Shown here: positions 36,471 through 45,229 of the stretch, piece by piece | Numbering within the stretch: the stretch's first letter is position 1 | Layout of the letters: each line of letters begins with the position of its first letter | DNA from: Arcobacteraceae bacterium | Lineage (GTDB): Bacteria; Campylobacterota; Campylobacteria; Campylobacterales; Arcobacteraceae | Direction: 5' to 3' | Assembly: GCA_023138835.1 (NCBI GenBank) | Contig: JAGLOP010000004.1 | Location: 62,001 to 126,000 of the forward strand | DNA length: 64,000 nt | The notes under the pieces: model-generated | What the model was told of the DNA's origin: nothing | What the model saw: only the letters and a program-made list of their open reading frames with translations | Database searches by the model: none | Made by a program: the position numbers and the translations under genes

Positions 36471-36556
36471 TTGACATATTTTTTATATACAATAGATCTA
36501 AATGTGATTTCATGCAATTTTAAACTATAATTGCTTATAGTAAATATTAAAGAGGT
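36471..36556 (+). promoter_or_regulatory. Hydrogenase operon promoter region with operator-like inverted repeat
   Basis: The 112-base gap before hoxE holds TATAAT at 36526-36531, 29 bases before the ATG, and AAAGAGG at 36549-36555 as ribosome site. A perfect inverted repeat GCAATT (36514-36519) / AATTGC (36529-36534) straddles the -10 box, where a bound repressor would block transcription. An isolated TTGACA at 36471-36476 lies too far upstream to pair with that -10. Confidence 0.45.
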
Positions 36557-36560
36557 CTAG

Positions 36561-37034
36561 ATGATTAAAAATTCAGATGATAGATACAGAATGGTTGAAA
36601 AAACTATGAAAAAGCTAGGCTATGATAGAAGTGCGTTGATTGAAACTTTGCATACTGCTCAAGAAGCATTTGGTTACTTGGAAAAGGAAACACTTAAATT
36701 TATAGCAAGAAGATTGAAACTTCCATTTTCTAAAGTTTATGGTGTTGCTACATTTTATCACTTTTTTAGCCTTAAACCTAAGGGTGTGCATAATGCGGTT
36801 GTATGTACAGGAACTGCTTGTTATATAAAAGGTGCAAATAAAATACTTGAAAAAATAGAACAAAAGTATGGTATTAAAGCCGGAGAAACTACAAAAGACG
36901 GGCTTATGTCATTATTAACTGCTCGTTGTGTCGGTTCTTGTTCTTTGGCACCAATTGTGATTTATGATAATAACCCAATAGGTAACTTATCCCTTGATCA
37001 ATCTATAGACGAATGTGAAAGGATGATAAAATGA
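36561..37034 (+). CDS. hoxE: Bidirectional NAD-linked hydrogenase subunit HoxE
   Basis: A 157-residue thioredoxin-like [2Fe-2S] protein of the NuoE type. The four cluster ligands are in CTGTACY and CVGSCSLAP. The preceding AQEAFGYLEKETL and KVYGVATFYHFFSL are standard. It is the electron-transfer subunit that couples the diaphorase to the rest of a group 3d [NiFe] hydrogenase. The complete hoxEFUYH order downstream excludes complex I as the context. It overlaps hoxF by 4 bases. Confidence 0.92.
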   Translation: MIKNSDDRYRMVEKTMKKLGYDRSALIETLHTAQEAFGYLEKETLKFIARRLKLPFSKVYGVATFYHFFSLKPKGVHNAVVCTGTACYIKGANKILEKIEQKYGIKAGETTKDGLMSLLTARCVGSCSLAPIVIYDNNPIGNLSLDQSIDECERMIK

Positions 37035-38653
37035 TAACATCAATTGAAGAACTTAAAAATTTGTCTGATAAGAAAAATTGCAATGATAAAAGTTGCAAGG
37101 AGGAGTTAAGAGTTTGTATAGGCAGTAGCTGCTTGGCATTGGGTGCTGATGAATTGAAAAAAGAGTTAAAGAGTGAGATTAAAAATAAAGATTTAAAAGA
37201 TAGATGTAAAGTTAAAGGTGTAGGTTGCAATGGACTTTGTTCAAACGGTACTTTGGTTTCACATTATAATGCTGCAATAAAAAAGGAAACTTTATATGAA
37301 AAAGTTACAACGGCAGATGTAAAAGATTTAGTTAAAAGTGTCAAAAACAATAAAAAACTTAAAAATAAAATATGTGATGTCAGCCAACCATTTTTTACAA
37401 AACAGTTTAAAATAGTGCTTGAAAATGCGGGATATATTGATCCAAATGATATAGAAGATTATATTGCTCATGATGGTTATATCGCTTTATTTACAGCTCT
37501 TGAGCAGATGCAGCCGCAAGATGTAATAAATGAGATTAAGATAAGTGGATTAAGAGGTCGAGGAGGAGGTGGATATCCTACTGGATTAAAATGGGAAACT
37601 GTCTCAAAAGTAGAGAGTTCACAAAAATATATAATTTGTAACGGAGATGAGGGTGACCCCGGTGCTTTTATGGATAGAGCAGTTATGGAATCTGACCCGC
37701 ATAAAGTTATTGAGGGGATGGCAATAGCGGGATATGCCTGCGGTGCAAATCAGGGGTATATCTATGTAAGAGCAGAATATCCAACAGCTGTGCAGATACT
37801 ACAAAAAGCTATTAAACAAGCTAAAAAATTGGGGATATTAGGAGATAATATTGCTAACAGTAATTTTAGTTTTAATATAGAGATACGATTAGGTGGCGGT
37901 GCTTTTGTATGTGGAGAAGCTACTGCTTTGGTAACTTCTATAGAGGGAAATCGTGGACATCCAAGACAAAAGCCGCCACATTTAAGTGACTATGGATTGT
38001 GGAAAGAACCAACTATTTTAAACAATGTGGAAACATTTGCAAATATTGCCCCTATTATTAGAAATGGCGGGGAATGGTATAAAGATATTGGAACTGCTAA
38101 TTCAAGTGGAACTAAAGTGTTTGCTTTAACGGGTCACATAAAGAATTCAGGTCTTGTAGAAATTCCCATGGGTACAAAACTAGATGAGCTGATTTTTGAA
38201 ATAGGCGGGGGAATACCTGATGGAAAAAAACTAAAAGCTATTCAAACCGGAGGACCTAGCGGCGGATGTATCCCCAAATATCTTCTTGATTTAGAGGTTG
38301 ATTATGATTCTTTGAAAAAAGTTGGCTCTATTATGGGGAGTGGTGGAATTATCGTGATTGATGAGAGTTCAAATATGGTGGAGATTGCACGGTTTTTTAT
38401 GGATTTTTGTAAAGGTGAATCTTGTGGAAAGTGTACCCCTTGTAGAGTTGGAACAACACAACTGACAGATTTACTTGATAAGTTTATAAAAAAAGAGGCA
38501 ACTAAAAATGATTTTGAACTTTTAAAAGAGTTATGTGAGGTTGTAAAAAGTACCAGCCTTTGTGGTCTAGGGCAAACTGCACCAAATCCAATCTTAAGTA
38601 CCATTGAATATTTTGAAGATGAATACTTAAGCTGTATAAAGGAGGACTCTTAA
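37031..38653 (+). CDS. hoxF: Bidirectional hydrogenase diaphorase subunit HoxF
   Basis: The NAD(H)-binding subunit, 540 residues. The N-terminal part (about 1-100) is another [2Fe-2S] thioredoxin-like domain, with CIGSSCLALG and GCNGLCSNG. The main NuoF-like part has the NADH site RGRGGGGYPTGLKWE and the FMN site CNGDEGDPGAFMDRAVMES. A C-terminal [4Fe-4S] motif, ESCGKCTPCRVG with a later Cys in SLCGLGQ, completes it. It transfers electrons between NAD(H) and the iron-sulfur chain. It lies between hoxE (4-base overlap) and hoxU (1-base gap). Confidence 0.94.
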   Translation: MITSIEELKNLSDKKNCNDKSCKEELRVCIGSSCLALGADELKKELKSEIKNKDLKDRCKVKGVGCNGLCSNGTLVSHYNAAIKKETLYEKVTTADVKDLVKSVKNNKKLKNKICDVSQPFFTKQFKIVLENAGYIDPNDIEDYIAHDGYIALFTALEQMQPQDVINEIKISGLRGRGGGGYPTGLKWETVSKVESSQKYIICNGDEGDPGAFMDRAVMESDPHKVIEGMAIAGYACGANQGYIYVRAEYPTAVQILQKAIKQAKKLGILGDNIANSNFSFNIEIRLGGGAFVCGEATALVTSIEGNRGHPRQKPPHLSDYGLWKEPTILNNVETFANIAPIIRNGGEWYKDIGTANSSGTKVFALTGHIKNSGLVEIPMGTKLDELIFEIGGGIPDGKKLKAIQTGGPSGGCIPKYLLDLEVDYDSLKKVGSIMGSGGIIVIDESSNMVEIARFFMDFCKGESCGKCTPCRVGTTQLTDLLDKFIKKEATKNDFELLKELCEVVKSTSLCGLGQTAPNPILSTIEYFEDEYLSCIKEDS

Positions 38654-38654
38654 A

Positions 38655-39383
38655 ATGATGAAAGAAAAAGTCAGAGTTAAAACCTTTAAAATAAACGATA
38701 TAGATGTGACAGGACAATCAAATCAAACTATTTTAGAAGTTGCTCTTGAACATAATATCAAGATACCTACACTTTGTTATTTAGAGGGTTTAAGCTGCGT
38801 TGGAAGTTGTAGAATGTGTATAGTTGAAACTAAGGGAAGTGATAAACTTATCCCCTCTTGTACAGCAAAAATAAAAGAGGGTATGGAGGTATATACATCA
38901 ACTCCCAGAATTGAACATCATAGAAAAATGATATTATCTATGCTGTTTACTGAAAGAACTCATCCCTGCAGTGTTTGTATCTCAAACGGAAACTGTGAAT
39001 TACAAGATCAATCAACTGTTTTAGAGTTAGATAATAGCAAAGTACCATATATAAATAGAAAATTTGAAATAGATGCAACGCATAAAAACTTTGTACACGA
39101 TCCAAACAGATGTATTTTATGTACAAGATGTGTTCGTGTTTGTGATGAAGTAGAAGGGGCTCATGCAATTGATTTGGTAAATAGTGGTATAGATACTAGA
39201 ATCATACATGATATGGATGAACCTTGGGTAGACAGTCAAAGTTGTACAAGTTGCGGTAAATGTGTTTATGTTTGTCCAACAGGTGCATTATATGAAAAAG
39301 ATATAAGTGAAGAAGAGAGTATAAAAAAGACCAATATTATCAAAGAATTATTGATAAGTAGGAAAGAATCATGCAAAAAATAA
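38655..39383 (+). CDS. hoxU: Bidirectional hydrogenase diaphorase subunit HoxU
   Basis: A 242-residue iron-sulfur subunit like the N-terminal third of NuoG. It carries a [2Fe-2S] plant-ferredoxin motif (CYLEGLSCVGSCRMC), the His-Cys motif HPCSVCISNGNC, and two [4Fe-4S] ferredoxin motifs (CILCTRCVRVC, CTSCGKCVYVC). It conducts electrons between HoxF and the HoxYH hydrogenase. GGAGGA ends just before the start; ATG codons at 38655 and 38658 are both usable. It overlaps hoxY by 13 bases. Confidence 0.94.
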   Translation: MMKEKVRVKTFKINDIDVTGQSNQTILEVALEHNIKIPTLCYLEGLSCVGSCRMCIVETKGSDKLIPSCTAKIKEGMEVYTSTPRIEHHRKMILSMLFTERTHPCSVCISNGNCELQDQSTVLELDNSKVPYINRKFEIDATHKNFVHDPNRCILCTRCVRVCDEVEGAHAIDLVNSGIDTRIIHDMDEPWVDSQSCTSCGKCVYVCPTGALYEKDISEEESIKKTNIIKELLISRKESCKK

Positions 39384-39910
39384 GACTGGCAACAATATGG
39401 CTTGATGGATGTTCGGGGTGTCATATGTCTATACTGGATATGGATGAAAGACTCTTAGAAATAGCACCGTTTTTAGATGTGGTTTACAGTCCTTATGTTG
39501 ATACAAAAGAGTTTCCTAAAGATGTAGATTTAACTATAGTAGAGGGTGCTTTGAGTACAGATCATGATATAAAAATGATAAAAAAAATTCGAGAAAATTC
39601 AAAGCTTATTTTGGCACTTGGGGATTGTGCGATCACTGGAAATATATCTGCTATGAAAAATCTTTTCGGCTCTGATGAAGTTTTAAAAAAAGGTTATTTG
39701 GATTTGGCAAATTTAAATAAAAGTGGGAAATATCCATCAAAAATCGTACCTAAACTACTTGATAAAGTTATCCCTCTTCATGAAGCTGTAAAAGTTGACT
39801 TTTTTTTACCGGGATGCCCGACACCTGCTGATGCTATATATGAGGTGATAAAATCTTTGATTGAGGGTAGAGAGATAAATATACATCAACTTACAAGGTT
39901 TGGAAAATGA
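39371..39910 (+). CDS. hoxY: Bidirectional hydrogenase small subunit HoxY
   Basis: The small [NiFe] hydrogenase subunit, 179 residues, with the proximal [4Fe-4S] cluster. Ligands are in LDGCSGCHMS, LGDCAITGNI and LPGCPTPAD. It lacks a Tat signal and the medial/distal cluster domain, as expected for a cytoplasmic group 3d enzyme. It overlaps hoxU by 13 bases and hoxH by 4. Confidence 0.94.
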   Translation: MQKIRLATIWLDGCSGCHMSILDMDERLLEIAPFLDVVYSPYVDTKEFPKDVDLTIVEGALSTDHDIKMIKKIRENSKLILALGDCAITGNISAMKNLFGSDEVLKKGYLDLANLNKSGKYPSKIVPKLLDKVIPLHEAVKVDFFLPGCPTPADAIYEVIKSLIEGREINIHQLTRFGK

Positions 39911-41337
39911 AAAAGAAAACAATCACCATAGACCCTGTTACAAGAATAGAGGGTCATGCGAAGATTACGATAGATTTAGATAAAGATGCAAATGTGAAAG
40001 ATGCTAGAATCCATGTGACTCAATATCGTGGTTTTGAGAAATTTTGTGAGGGGCAGATGTATACACAAATGCCGCTTTTGACTGCTAGAACTTGCGGTAT
40101 TTGTCCTGTCAGTCATGCTATTGCTTCAACTAAAGCATGTGATGAGATTTTGGCTGTCACTCCTCCTCAAGCAGGGATAAATTTAAGAAAGATTATCAAT
40201 CTTGCGCAGATAGTACAATCACATACTTTAAACTTTTTTCACCTGTCAAGTCCAGATTTTGTTTATGGTTTTGATGCTAAAAAAGAGGATAGAAATATCT
40301 TCAAAATGATGCAGACCCATCCGCAAATGGCAAAAGATGGAATAGAATTAAGAGCCTTTGGTCAAAAAATAATAGAAGAGCTTGGCGGTAAAAGAATACA
40401 TCCTACAAATATCGTTGCAGGCGGGGTAACTGATAAACTTACACCAGAGATAAAAGAGAATATTTTAAATCAAATTCCAAGAGCAAAAGAGATAGCTCTT
40501 GGTGCTTTGGAGTATTTTACTTCCAATGTCAATAAATTTAAAAAAGAGATAGATTCTTTTGCTAATTTCCCATCACTTTTTATGGCTTTAGTGGATGAAA
40601 AAGGTAATCTTGAACACTATGACGGCGTATTGAAATTTATAGATTCCAATGGAAAAGTCCTTGAAAGTGGTATTAATCCAAGAGATTATAAAGATTTTAT
40701 TGGGGAAGCGGTTGAAGATGACAGTTATTTAAAATCACCATACTATAAACCATTAGGCTACCCAAATGGTATGTATAGAGTTGGTCCATTGGCACGGCTT
40801 AATATCGCCAAGGCTTGCGGTACACCAATAGCAGACAAAGAATTGAAAAAATTTAAAGCTTTAAATGACGGTAAGCCTGTACTTAACTCTTTTTATTATC
40901 ACTATGCTAGATTGATTGAGATTATTTATGGTATTGAGAAAATTGAAGAGCTTTTAAATGATAAAAAAACTATGAGTGATAATATAAAAATAAGCAGTAA
41001 TGTAAGTGCCGCTGAAGGGGTTGGCTGTTCTGAAGCACCTAGAGGAACTTTATTTCATGATTATGAGGTTACAAAAGATGGAGTTATAACTTCTGTGAAT
41101 CTAATTATTGCAACGGGGAATAACAGTTTGGCTATGAATGCAGGTGTAAAGCAGGTAGCTCAAGAGTTTGTAGATGGTAAAAATATTACTGATGGTGCAT
41201 TAAATAGAGTTGAAGCAGTTATAAGATGTTTTGATCCCTGCTTGAGTTGTTCTACCCATGCTTTAGGGATAGTATCCTCAAAAATTGAGATACGAGATGA
41301 AAACAAACAACTAATCAAAGAGATTGACAGAAATTAG
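39907..41337 (+). CDS. hoxH: Bidirectional hydrogenase large subunit HoxH
   Basis: The catalytic [NiFe] subunit, 476 residues, that oxidises or evolves H2. Nickel ligands are in RTCGICPVSHA (C63, C66) and DPCLSCSTH (C445, C448). The N-terminal DPVTRIEGHAKI is the large-subunit signature. About 25 residues follow H451, so the protein is made as a precursor whose tail must be cut off by a maturation protease, encoded by the next gene. No hyp genes for cofactor assembly are in the window, so they must be elsewhere. Confidence 0.95.
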   Translation: MKKKTITIDPVTRIEGHAKITIDLDKDANVKDARIHVTQYRGFEKFCEGQMYTQMPLLTARTCGICPVSHAIASTKACDEILAVTPPQAGINLRKIINLAQIVQSHTLNFFHLSSPDFVYGFDAKKEDRNIFKMMQTHPQMAKDGIELRAFGQKIIEELGGKRIHPTNIVAGGVTDKLTPEIKENILNQIPRAKEIALGALEYFTSNVNKFKKEIDSFANFPSLFMALVDEKGNLEHYDGVLKFIDSNGKVLESGINPRDYKDFIGEAVEDDSYLKSPYYKPLGYPNGMYRVGPLARLNIAKACGTPIADKELKKFKALNDGKPVLNSFYYHYARLIEIIYGIEKIEELLNDKKTMSDNIKISSNVSAAEGVGCSEAPRGTLFHDYEVTKDGVITSVNLIIATGNNSLAMNAGVKQVAQEFVDGKNITDGALNRVEAVIRCFDPCLSCSTHALGIVSSKIEIRDENKQLIKEIDRN

Positions 41338-41339
41338 TC

Positions 41340-41822
41340 TTGAGAGTTTTCATAGGGTATGGCAACGACTTAAGAGGTGAAGATGCTTTTGGCATTGATG
41401 TTATAAAAGAGTTGGAAAAGTATGAGCTGGAAGAGACCAAATTTATATCAATTTTTCAACTTACCCCTGAGATAGTTTTGGAACTACTTGATTATGATGA
41501 AATAATATTTATAGATGCCTGTTACTCTTTGGATAATCAATATTCACTGGCTTGCAGTATCAAAAAGCAAAATAGTTCAAGCTTAACTCATCATATTTTT
41601 CCTGAAAATATTATTGCTATTTTAAATGGCGTATATGGTAAATATCCAAAATATCAAATAATTTCTATGTTAACTAATAAATTTGATAAGATTTATGATC
41701 ATAAACAATATCATAAAGTCATATATAGAGCTATTGATTATATTGTTGAATTATATAAATATAAAAGTAAAAACTCACTACAATACAATATATTAGTAAA
41801 AAAGAGAAGTTACAATGATTAA
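41340..41822 (+). CDS. hoxW: Hydrogenase maturation protease HoxW
   Basis: A 160-residue endopeptidase of the HyaD/HybD/HoxW family that removes the C-terminal tail of HoxH after nickel insertion. The nickel-binding motifs are IGYGNDLRGEDAFG near the N-terminus, with IFIDACYS and a His in LTHHIFPEN. It starts with TTG, 2 bases after hoxH, which may keep its level low. It overlaps the following kinase gene by 8 bases. Confidence 0.88.
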   Translation: MRVFIGYGNDLRGEDAFGIDVIKELEKYELEETKFISIFQLTPEIVLELLDYDEIIFIDACYSLDNQYSLACSIKKQNSSSLTHHIFPENIIAILNGVYGKYPKYQIISMLTNKFDKIYDHKQYHKVIYRAIDYIVELYKYKSKNSLQYNILVKKRSYND

Positions 41823-43542
41823 AAAAGAAAGATATATTAAAAATACACTTTTATCTGCAGTGTTAGTAATACTTATTATCTTTGGCGTTGCAATATCATT
41901 TTATCAATATAATTTAATACAAAATGATATTAAGAGTGATATAAAAATACAAAACAATTATGTACATAAAACTTTTGATCTCTTCTTAAATAAGTTAAAA
42001 CAAGATGTTATTTTAAAATCCGATTTTTTCTTATCAGCAAAAGGTGTAAAAAAAGCCTTTAATGAAAAAAATAGAGAAAAACTTTATTCTTTAGTTGAAA
42101 ATATATATAAAAGAATGGCCGAACAAAATAAATATTTAAAAATTATGACATTTAGACTTAATGATGGAAGTACTTTTTTAAGAGTTCATAAGCCTCATAT
42201 GTTTGGTGATAAATTAAATAAAAAAAGAAAAATTATATTAGATACAATCTCTACACAAAAAAGACAGTATGGTTTTGAAGTGGGGAAACTAAAAATGACC
42301 TATAGAGTGGTCACACCAATATTTTATGATAAGAAGCTTATTGGTATTGTTGAAGTTGGGGTTGAACCGGAATATATTACTGAAAATATTAATAAGTTGT
42401 TTGAAATACGGACTGCACTTTTAATAAAAAAAGAAGATAAAACAATATCTTTAGATAAGTCAAAAATGCAAAGATTAAATGGATTTGTTTTAGCCAGAGG
42501 AGATGAATTATTTAAAAAAACACTAAAAGATATTAATTTAAAGCAATCTTCAAATACTATTATGTATAAAAACAATGAATATCTTATACATACTATGTTA
42601 AATCTAAATAATCATAAAGACAAGGTAGCTGCTAAAGTGTTGCTTGCATATAATATGAAGATACATAATGAAAAATTAAATTATCTTATTAAAAATAATC
42701 TGTTAATAACAGCTTTGATGCTAATAATACTTTTTGTAATTTTAAATATTGGATTAAATTATTTTATGCGAAAAATTGAAAAGTCACATAGAGATATAAT
42801 TGAAAAAGACAACGTAATGGCACAGCACTCAAAAATGGCAGCTATGGGAGAGATGCTTGAATCTATCGCTCATCAATGGAGACAACCGTTATCCGTTATT
42901 ACCACAAGTGCCACCGGTGTGAAAATGCAAAAAGAACTCGGTGTTTTGGAGGATAAACTACTTGTTGACTCTTGTGTCAGTATAACAAACAGTGCTAATC
43001 ATCTATCACAAACAATAGATGATTTTAGAAATTTTTTCAAACATAATAAAGAAAAGAGTTTCTTTAATTTAAAAGATACATTTCATAGTACATTTAACCT
43101 TGTAAGTTCAAAGTTTGAAATTCAAGATATTGAGATTATTGAAAATATTGATGATATTGAGATATTTGGATTTGAAAATGAATTGATACAAGTATTTATG
43201 AATATTTTAAATAATGCAAGAGATGAATTGGAAATAAAAGATATCAAAGGAGTTATATTTATAGATATATATGAACAAAATGATAATGCTATAATTAAAA
43301 TAAAAGATAATGCAGGTGGAATATCAAATGAAATTTTACCTAAAATATTTGGTGCTTATTTTACCACTAAAGAAGATAATGACGGGACAGGAATTGGACT
43401 GTATATGTCTAGAAAAATTATAGTAGATAATTTTAATGGAACTATTGAAGCAAAAAATAAAGAATTTGAGTATGAAGGTATAAATTATACTGGTGTTGAG
43501 TTTAAAATAAAACTACCGTTAAATATTGAGTTAATCAGGTAA
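41815..43542 (+). CDS. dCache_3-type membrane histidine kinase coupled to the hydrogenase operon
   Basis: A 575-residue sensor kinase. TM1 (about 10-32) and TM2 (about 295-315) flank a periplasmic domain with the motif STFLRVHKPHMFGDKL and a second strand block, RVVTPIFYDKKLIGIVEVG, as in two other kinases of this window. H353 is in the AHQWRQPLS box; the N-box is VFMNILNNARDEL and the G boxes are DNAGGIS and GTGIGLYM. Its ATG lies inside the end of hoxW, so it is translated with the hydrogenase genes. It converges with the next gene, 12 bases overlapping. No regulator gene is adjacent. Confidence 0.9.
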   Translation: MIKKERYIKNTLLSAVLVILIIFGVAISFYQYNLIQNDIKSDIKIQNNYVHKTFDLFLNKLKQDVILKSDFFLSAKGVKKAFNEKNREKLYSLVENIYKRMAEQNKYLKIMTFRLNDGSTFLRVHKPHMFGDKLNKKRKIILDTISTQKRQYGFEVGKLKMTYRVVTPIFYDKKLIGIVEVGVEPEYITENINKLFEIRTALLIKKEDKTISLDKSKMQRLNGFVLARGDELFKKTLKDINLKQSSNTIMYKNNEYLIHTMLNLNNHKDKVAAKVLLAYNMKIHNEKLNYLIKNNLLITALMLIILFVILNIGLNYFMRKIEKSHRDIIEKDNVMAQHSKMAAMGEMLESIAHQWRQPLSVITTSATGVKMQKELGVLEDKLLVDSCVSITNSANHLSQTIDDFRNFFKHNKEKSFFNLKDTFHSTFNLVSSKFEIQDIEIIENIDDIEIFGFENELIQVFMNILNNARDELEIKDIKGVIFIDIYEQNDNAIIKIKDNAGGISNEILPKIFGAYFTTKEDNDGTGIGLYMSRKIIVDNFNGTIEAKNKEFEYEGINYTGVEFKIKLPLNIELIR

Positions 43543-45111
43543 ATCACATTGTGGTAAGTTTATGTTACTGTTTCCGGTATCATAAGAACAAACTTGATTT
43601 CTACCACTTTGTTTCGCGTTGTATAAAGCTTCATCTGCACATTTGTATATACTTTTCATTTCATATTTATTATTTGGTTTAATTACGATTAATCCCATAG
43701 ACATAGTTACAACTTTACTTACACTACTCTCTTTGTGTTCTATATTTAAGTTGTGAATATTTTCTCTTAATTTATTTGCAAATGTCATTGCTTTATCTTC
43801 ATTCATATCGCTGCACAATACCCCGAATTCTTCGCCGCCAAGTCTAAATGCCATATCATCAGGTCTATGTAAATCATTTTTTAAACTTAATGCAACTGCT
43901 ATTAAAGTCTTATCCCCTTCTTGATGTCCATAGGTGTCGTTGTATTGTTTAAAGTGGTCAATATCCATCATTATAAATATAAGATTCTGTTTTAATCTTG
44001 CTTTTATTTTCAATTGTTTAATAAATTCATTATCAAAATATCTTCTATTAAATAATTTTGTCATACCATCTGTTATAGATAAAAGTTTTATCTCTTCAAT
44101 ATATTCTTTATTTCTTTGGAAAAATTTAAAATTAATAAAAAGGATAAATATTATAGAAGCAATTACACTGATTATTATAAACATTGATATTGTTTGTTTC
44201 TCTTGAATTCTTTTGGTTAATATTTTATTTAGTTCTTTATAATTTGCTTTATAAAGTAGTGTAATAAACTCGATATCCTTTGATTCAAGTCTAAAAATAT
44301 CATTTGAATTTAGCATAATTTTATCTTTTGACAAAAGCTCTTTAGTTACAAAATCCAGCAGTGCACTTTGTGCGGTAATTGTATTTAAATAGATATTTTT
44401 AATAATATGTAAATTACCTTCGTCATCCAATTCTTGCATACTAAATTGAAGTTGTTTGATTTTATCATTAATTTTTGATTGAAGTATAATGATTTTATCT
44501 TTTTGCTCACGCGATAATTTATTATTTTTAATGGCAGAGCTTATCCCTCTTATTTGTCCATTGTACTCAATCAGTTCAGGTAAAGTGATAATAATTGTTT
44601 GACCTAATATATATGACTTTAATTCTGAATCAAGAGCAAGATTTGAATGGTAAGATATATTTTCTATAAATAATCTTGAGTCATGAATAGTTTGTGATAT
44701 ATAATTAAAATCATTAGTATGTTTGGTATGGGCTATGGCTTTGTCTAAGAAGTCATTAAATTTTTCTTTTAGATGAGTTCCTTTTTTTATATGTTTTATT
44801 TGTTGTTTAAACAGTAATGCTTTTTTTTCAATAGTTTTGTTTAGATTTCGAATGTCTACCAGGCAGTTTTTATCTTTATCAACAATATTTGACAGACCTC
44901 TAAGTCGTTGCATATCAAAAATTATATCTTGTATTTTGTATATCTTGTTTAATCCCATTACCTCATGATTAATAAAATTTATTTCATCTTTAACATATAA
45001 AAAGGCATAAGAAAATACAATAATTAGATTAAGTAAGGGTATAAGTACTAACAGTATAAAATGCTTAAAATTTTTGTTGTTTTTAAAATTCATTGTTAAG
45101 TTCTTCTTCAT
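43531..45111 (-). CDS. Membrane diguanylate cyclase with NIT-like periplasmic sensor
   Basis: A 526-residue cyclase. TM1 (about 16-38) and TM2 (about 310-330) flank an all-helical periplasmic region. Its opening DMQRLRGLSNI and later NGQIRGISSAIKNNKLS resemble nitrate/nitrite-sensing (NIT) domains, which would suggest anion sensing but is only a resemblance. The cytoplasmic GGDEF domain has GGEEF at residue 425 and the inhibition site RPDD 5 residues before it, so it should be active and product-inhibited. It is transcribed toward the hydrogenase-linked kinase. Confidence 0.85.
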   Translation of the reverse strand: MKKNLTMNFKNNKNFKHFILLVLIPLLNLIIVFSYAFLYVKDEINFINHEVMGLNKIYKIQDIIFDMQRLRGLSNIVDKDKNCLVDIRNLNKTIEKKALLFKQQIKHIKKGTHLKEKFNDFLDKAIAHTKHTNDFNYISQTIHDSRLFIENISYHSNLALDSELKSYILGQTIIITLPELIEYNGQIRGISSAIKNNKLSREQKDKIIILQSKINDKIKQLQFSMQELDDEGNLHIIKNIYLNTITAQSALLDFVTKELLSKDKIMLNSNDIFRLESKDIEFITLLYKANYKELNKILTKRIQEKQTISMFIIISVIASIIFILFINFKFFQRNKEYIEEIKLLSITDGMTKLFNRRYFDNEFIKQLKIKARLKQNLIFIMMDIDHFKQYNDTYGHQEGDKTLIAVALSLKNDLHRPDDMAFRLGGEEFGVLCSDMNEDKAMTFANKLRENIHNLNIEHKESSVSKVVTMSMGLIVIKPNNKYEMKSIYKCADEALYNAKQSGRNQVCSYDTGNSNINLPQCDLPD

Positions 45112-45143
45112 TCATTTGTAAATAATAGTGTAAAATAACTAAA

Positions 45144-45173
45144 AGTCTTATGAGATAAGACTCATAATTTTTT
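45144..45173 (+). terminator. Intrinsic terminator-like hairpin in the region upstream of carB
   Basis: TTATGAG (45148-45154) and CTCATAA (45161-45167) form a perfect 7-base stem with a 6-base loop, directly followed by T6 (45168-45173). The same bases can instead form AGTCTTAT (45144-45151) with ATAAGACT (45055+100 to 45162). It would stop + strand transcripts entering carB from upstream. Confidence 0.55.
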
Positions 45174-45187
45174 AAGTAAATTTTAGA

Positions 45188-45223
45188 TAAAATGATTAAA
45201 TTTTTAATGCATAAACTGAAGGA
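45188..45223 (+). promoter_or_regulatory. Candidate carB promoter and RBS
   Basis: TAAAAT at 45188-45193 within TTTTAGATAAAATG is a plausible -10 box, 36 bases before the ATG at 45230. GAAGGA at 45218-45223 is the ribosome site. No clear -35 box is seen. Confidence 0.4.
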
Positions 45224-45229
45224 ATATTA

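Noticed and set aside
36471-36476. TTGACA as -35 of the hox promoter
   Set aside because: No -10 hexamer lies 16-18 bases downstream; the nearest TACAAT is 11 bases away and TATAAT is about 49 bases away.
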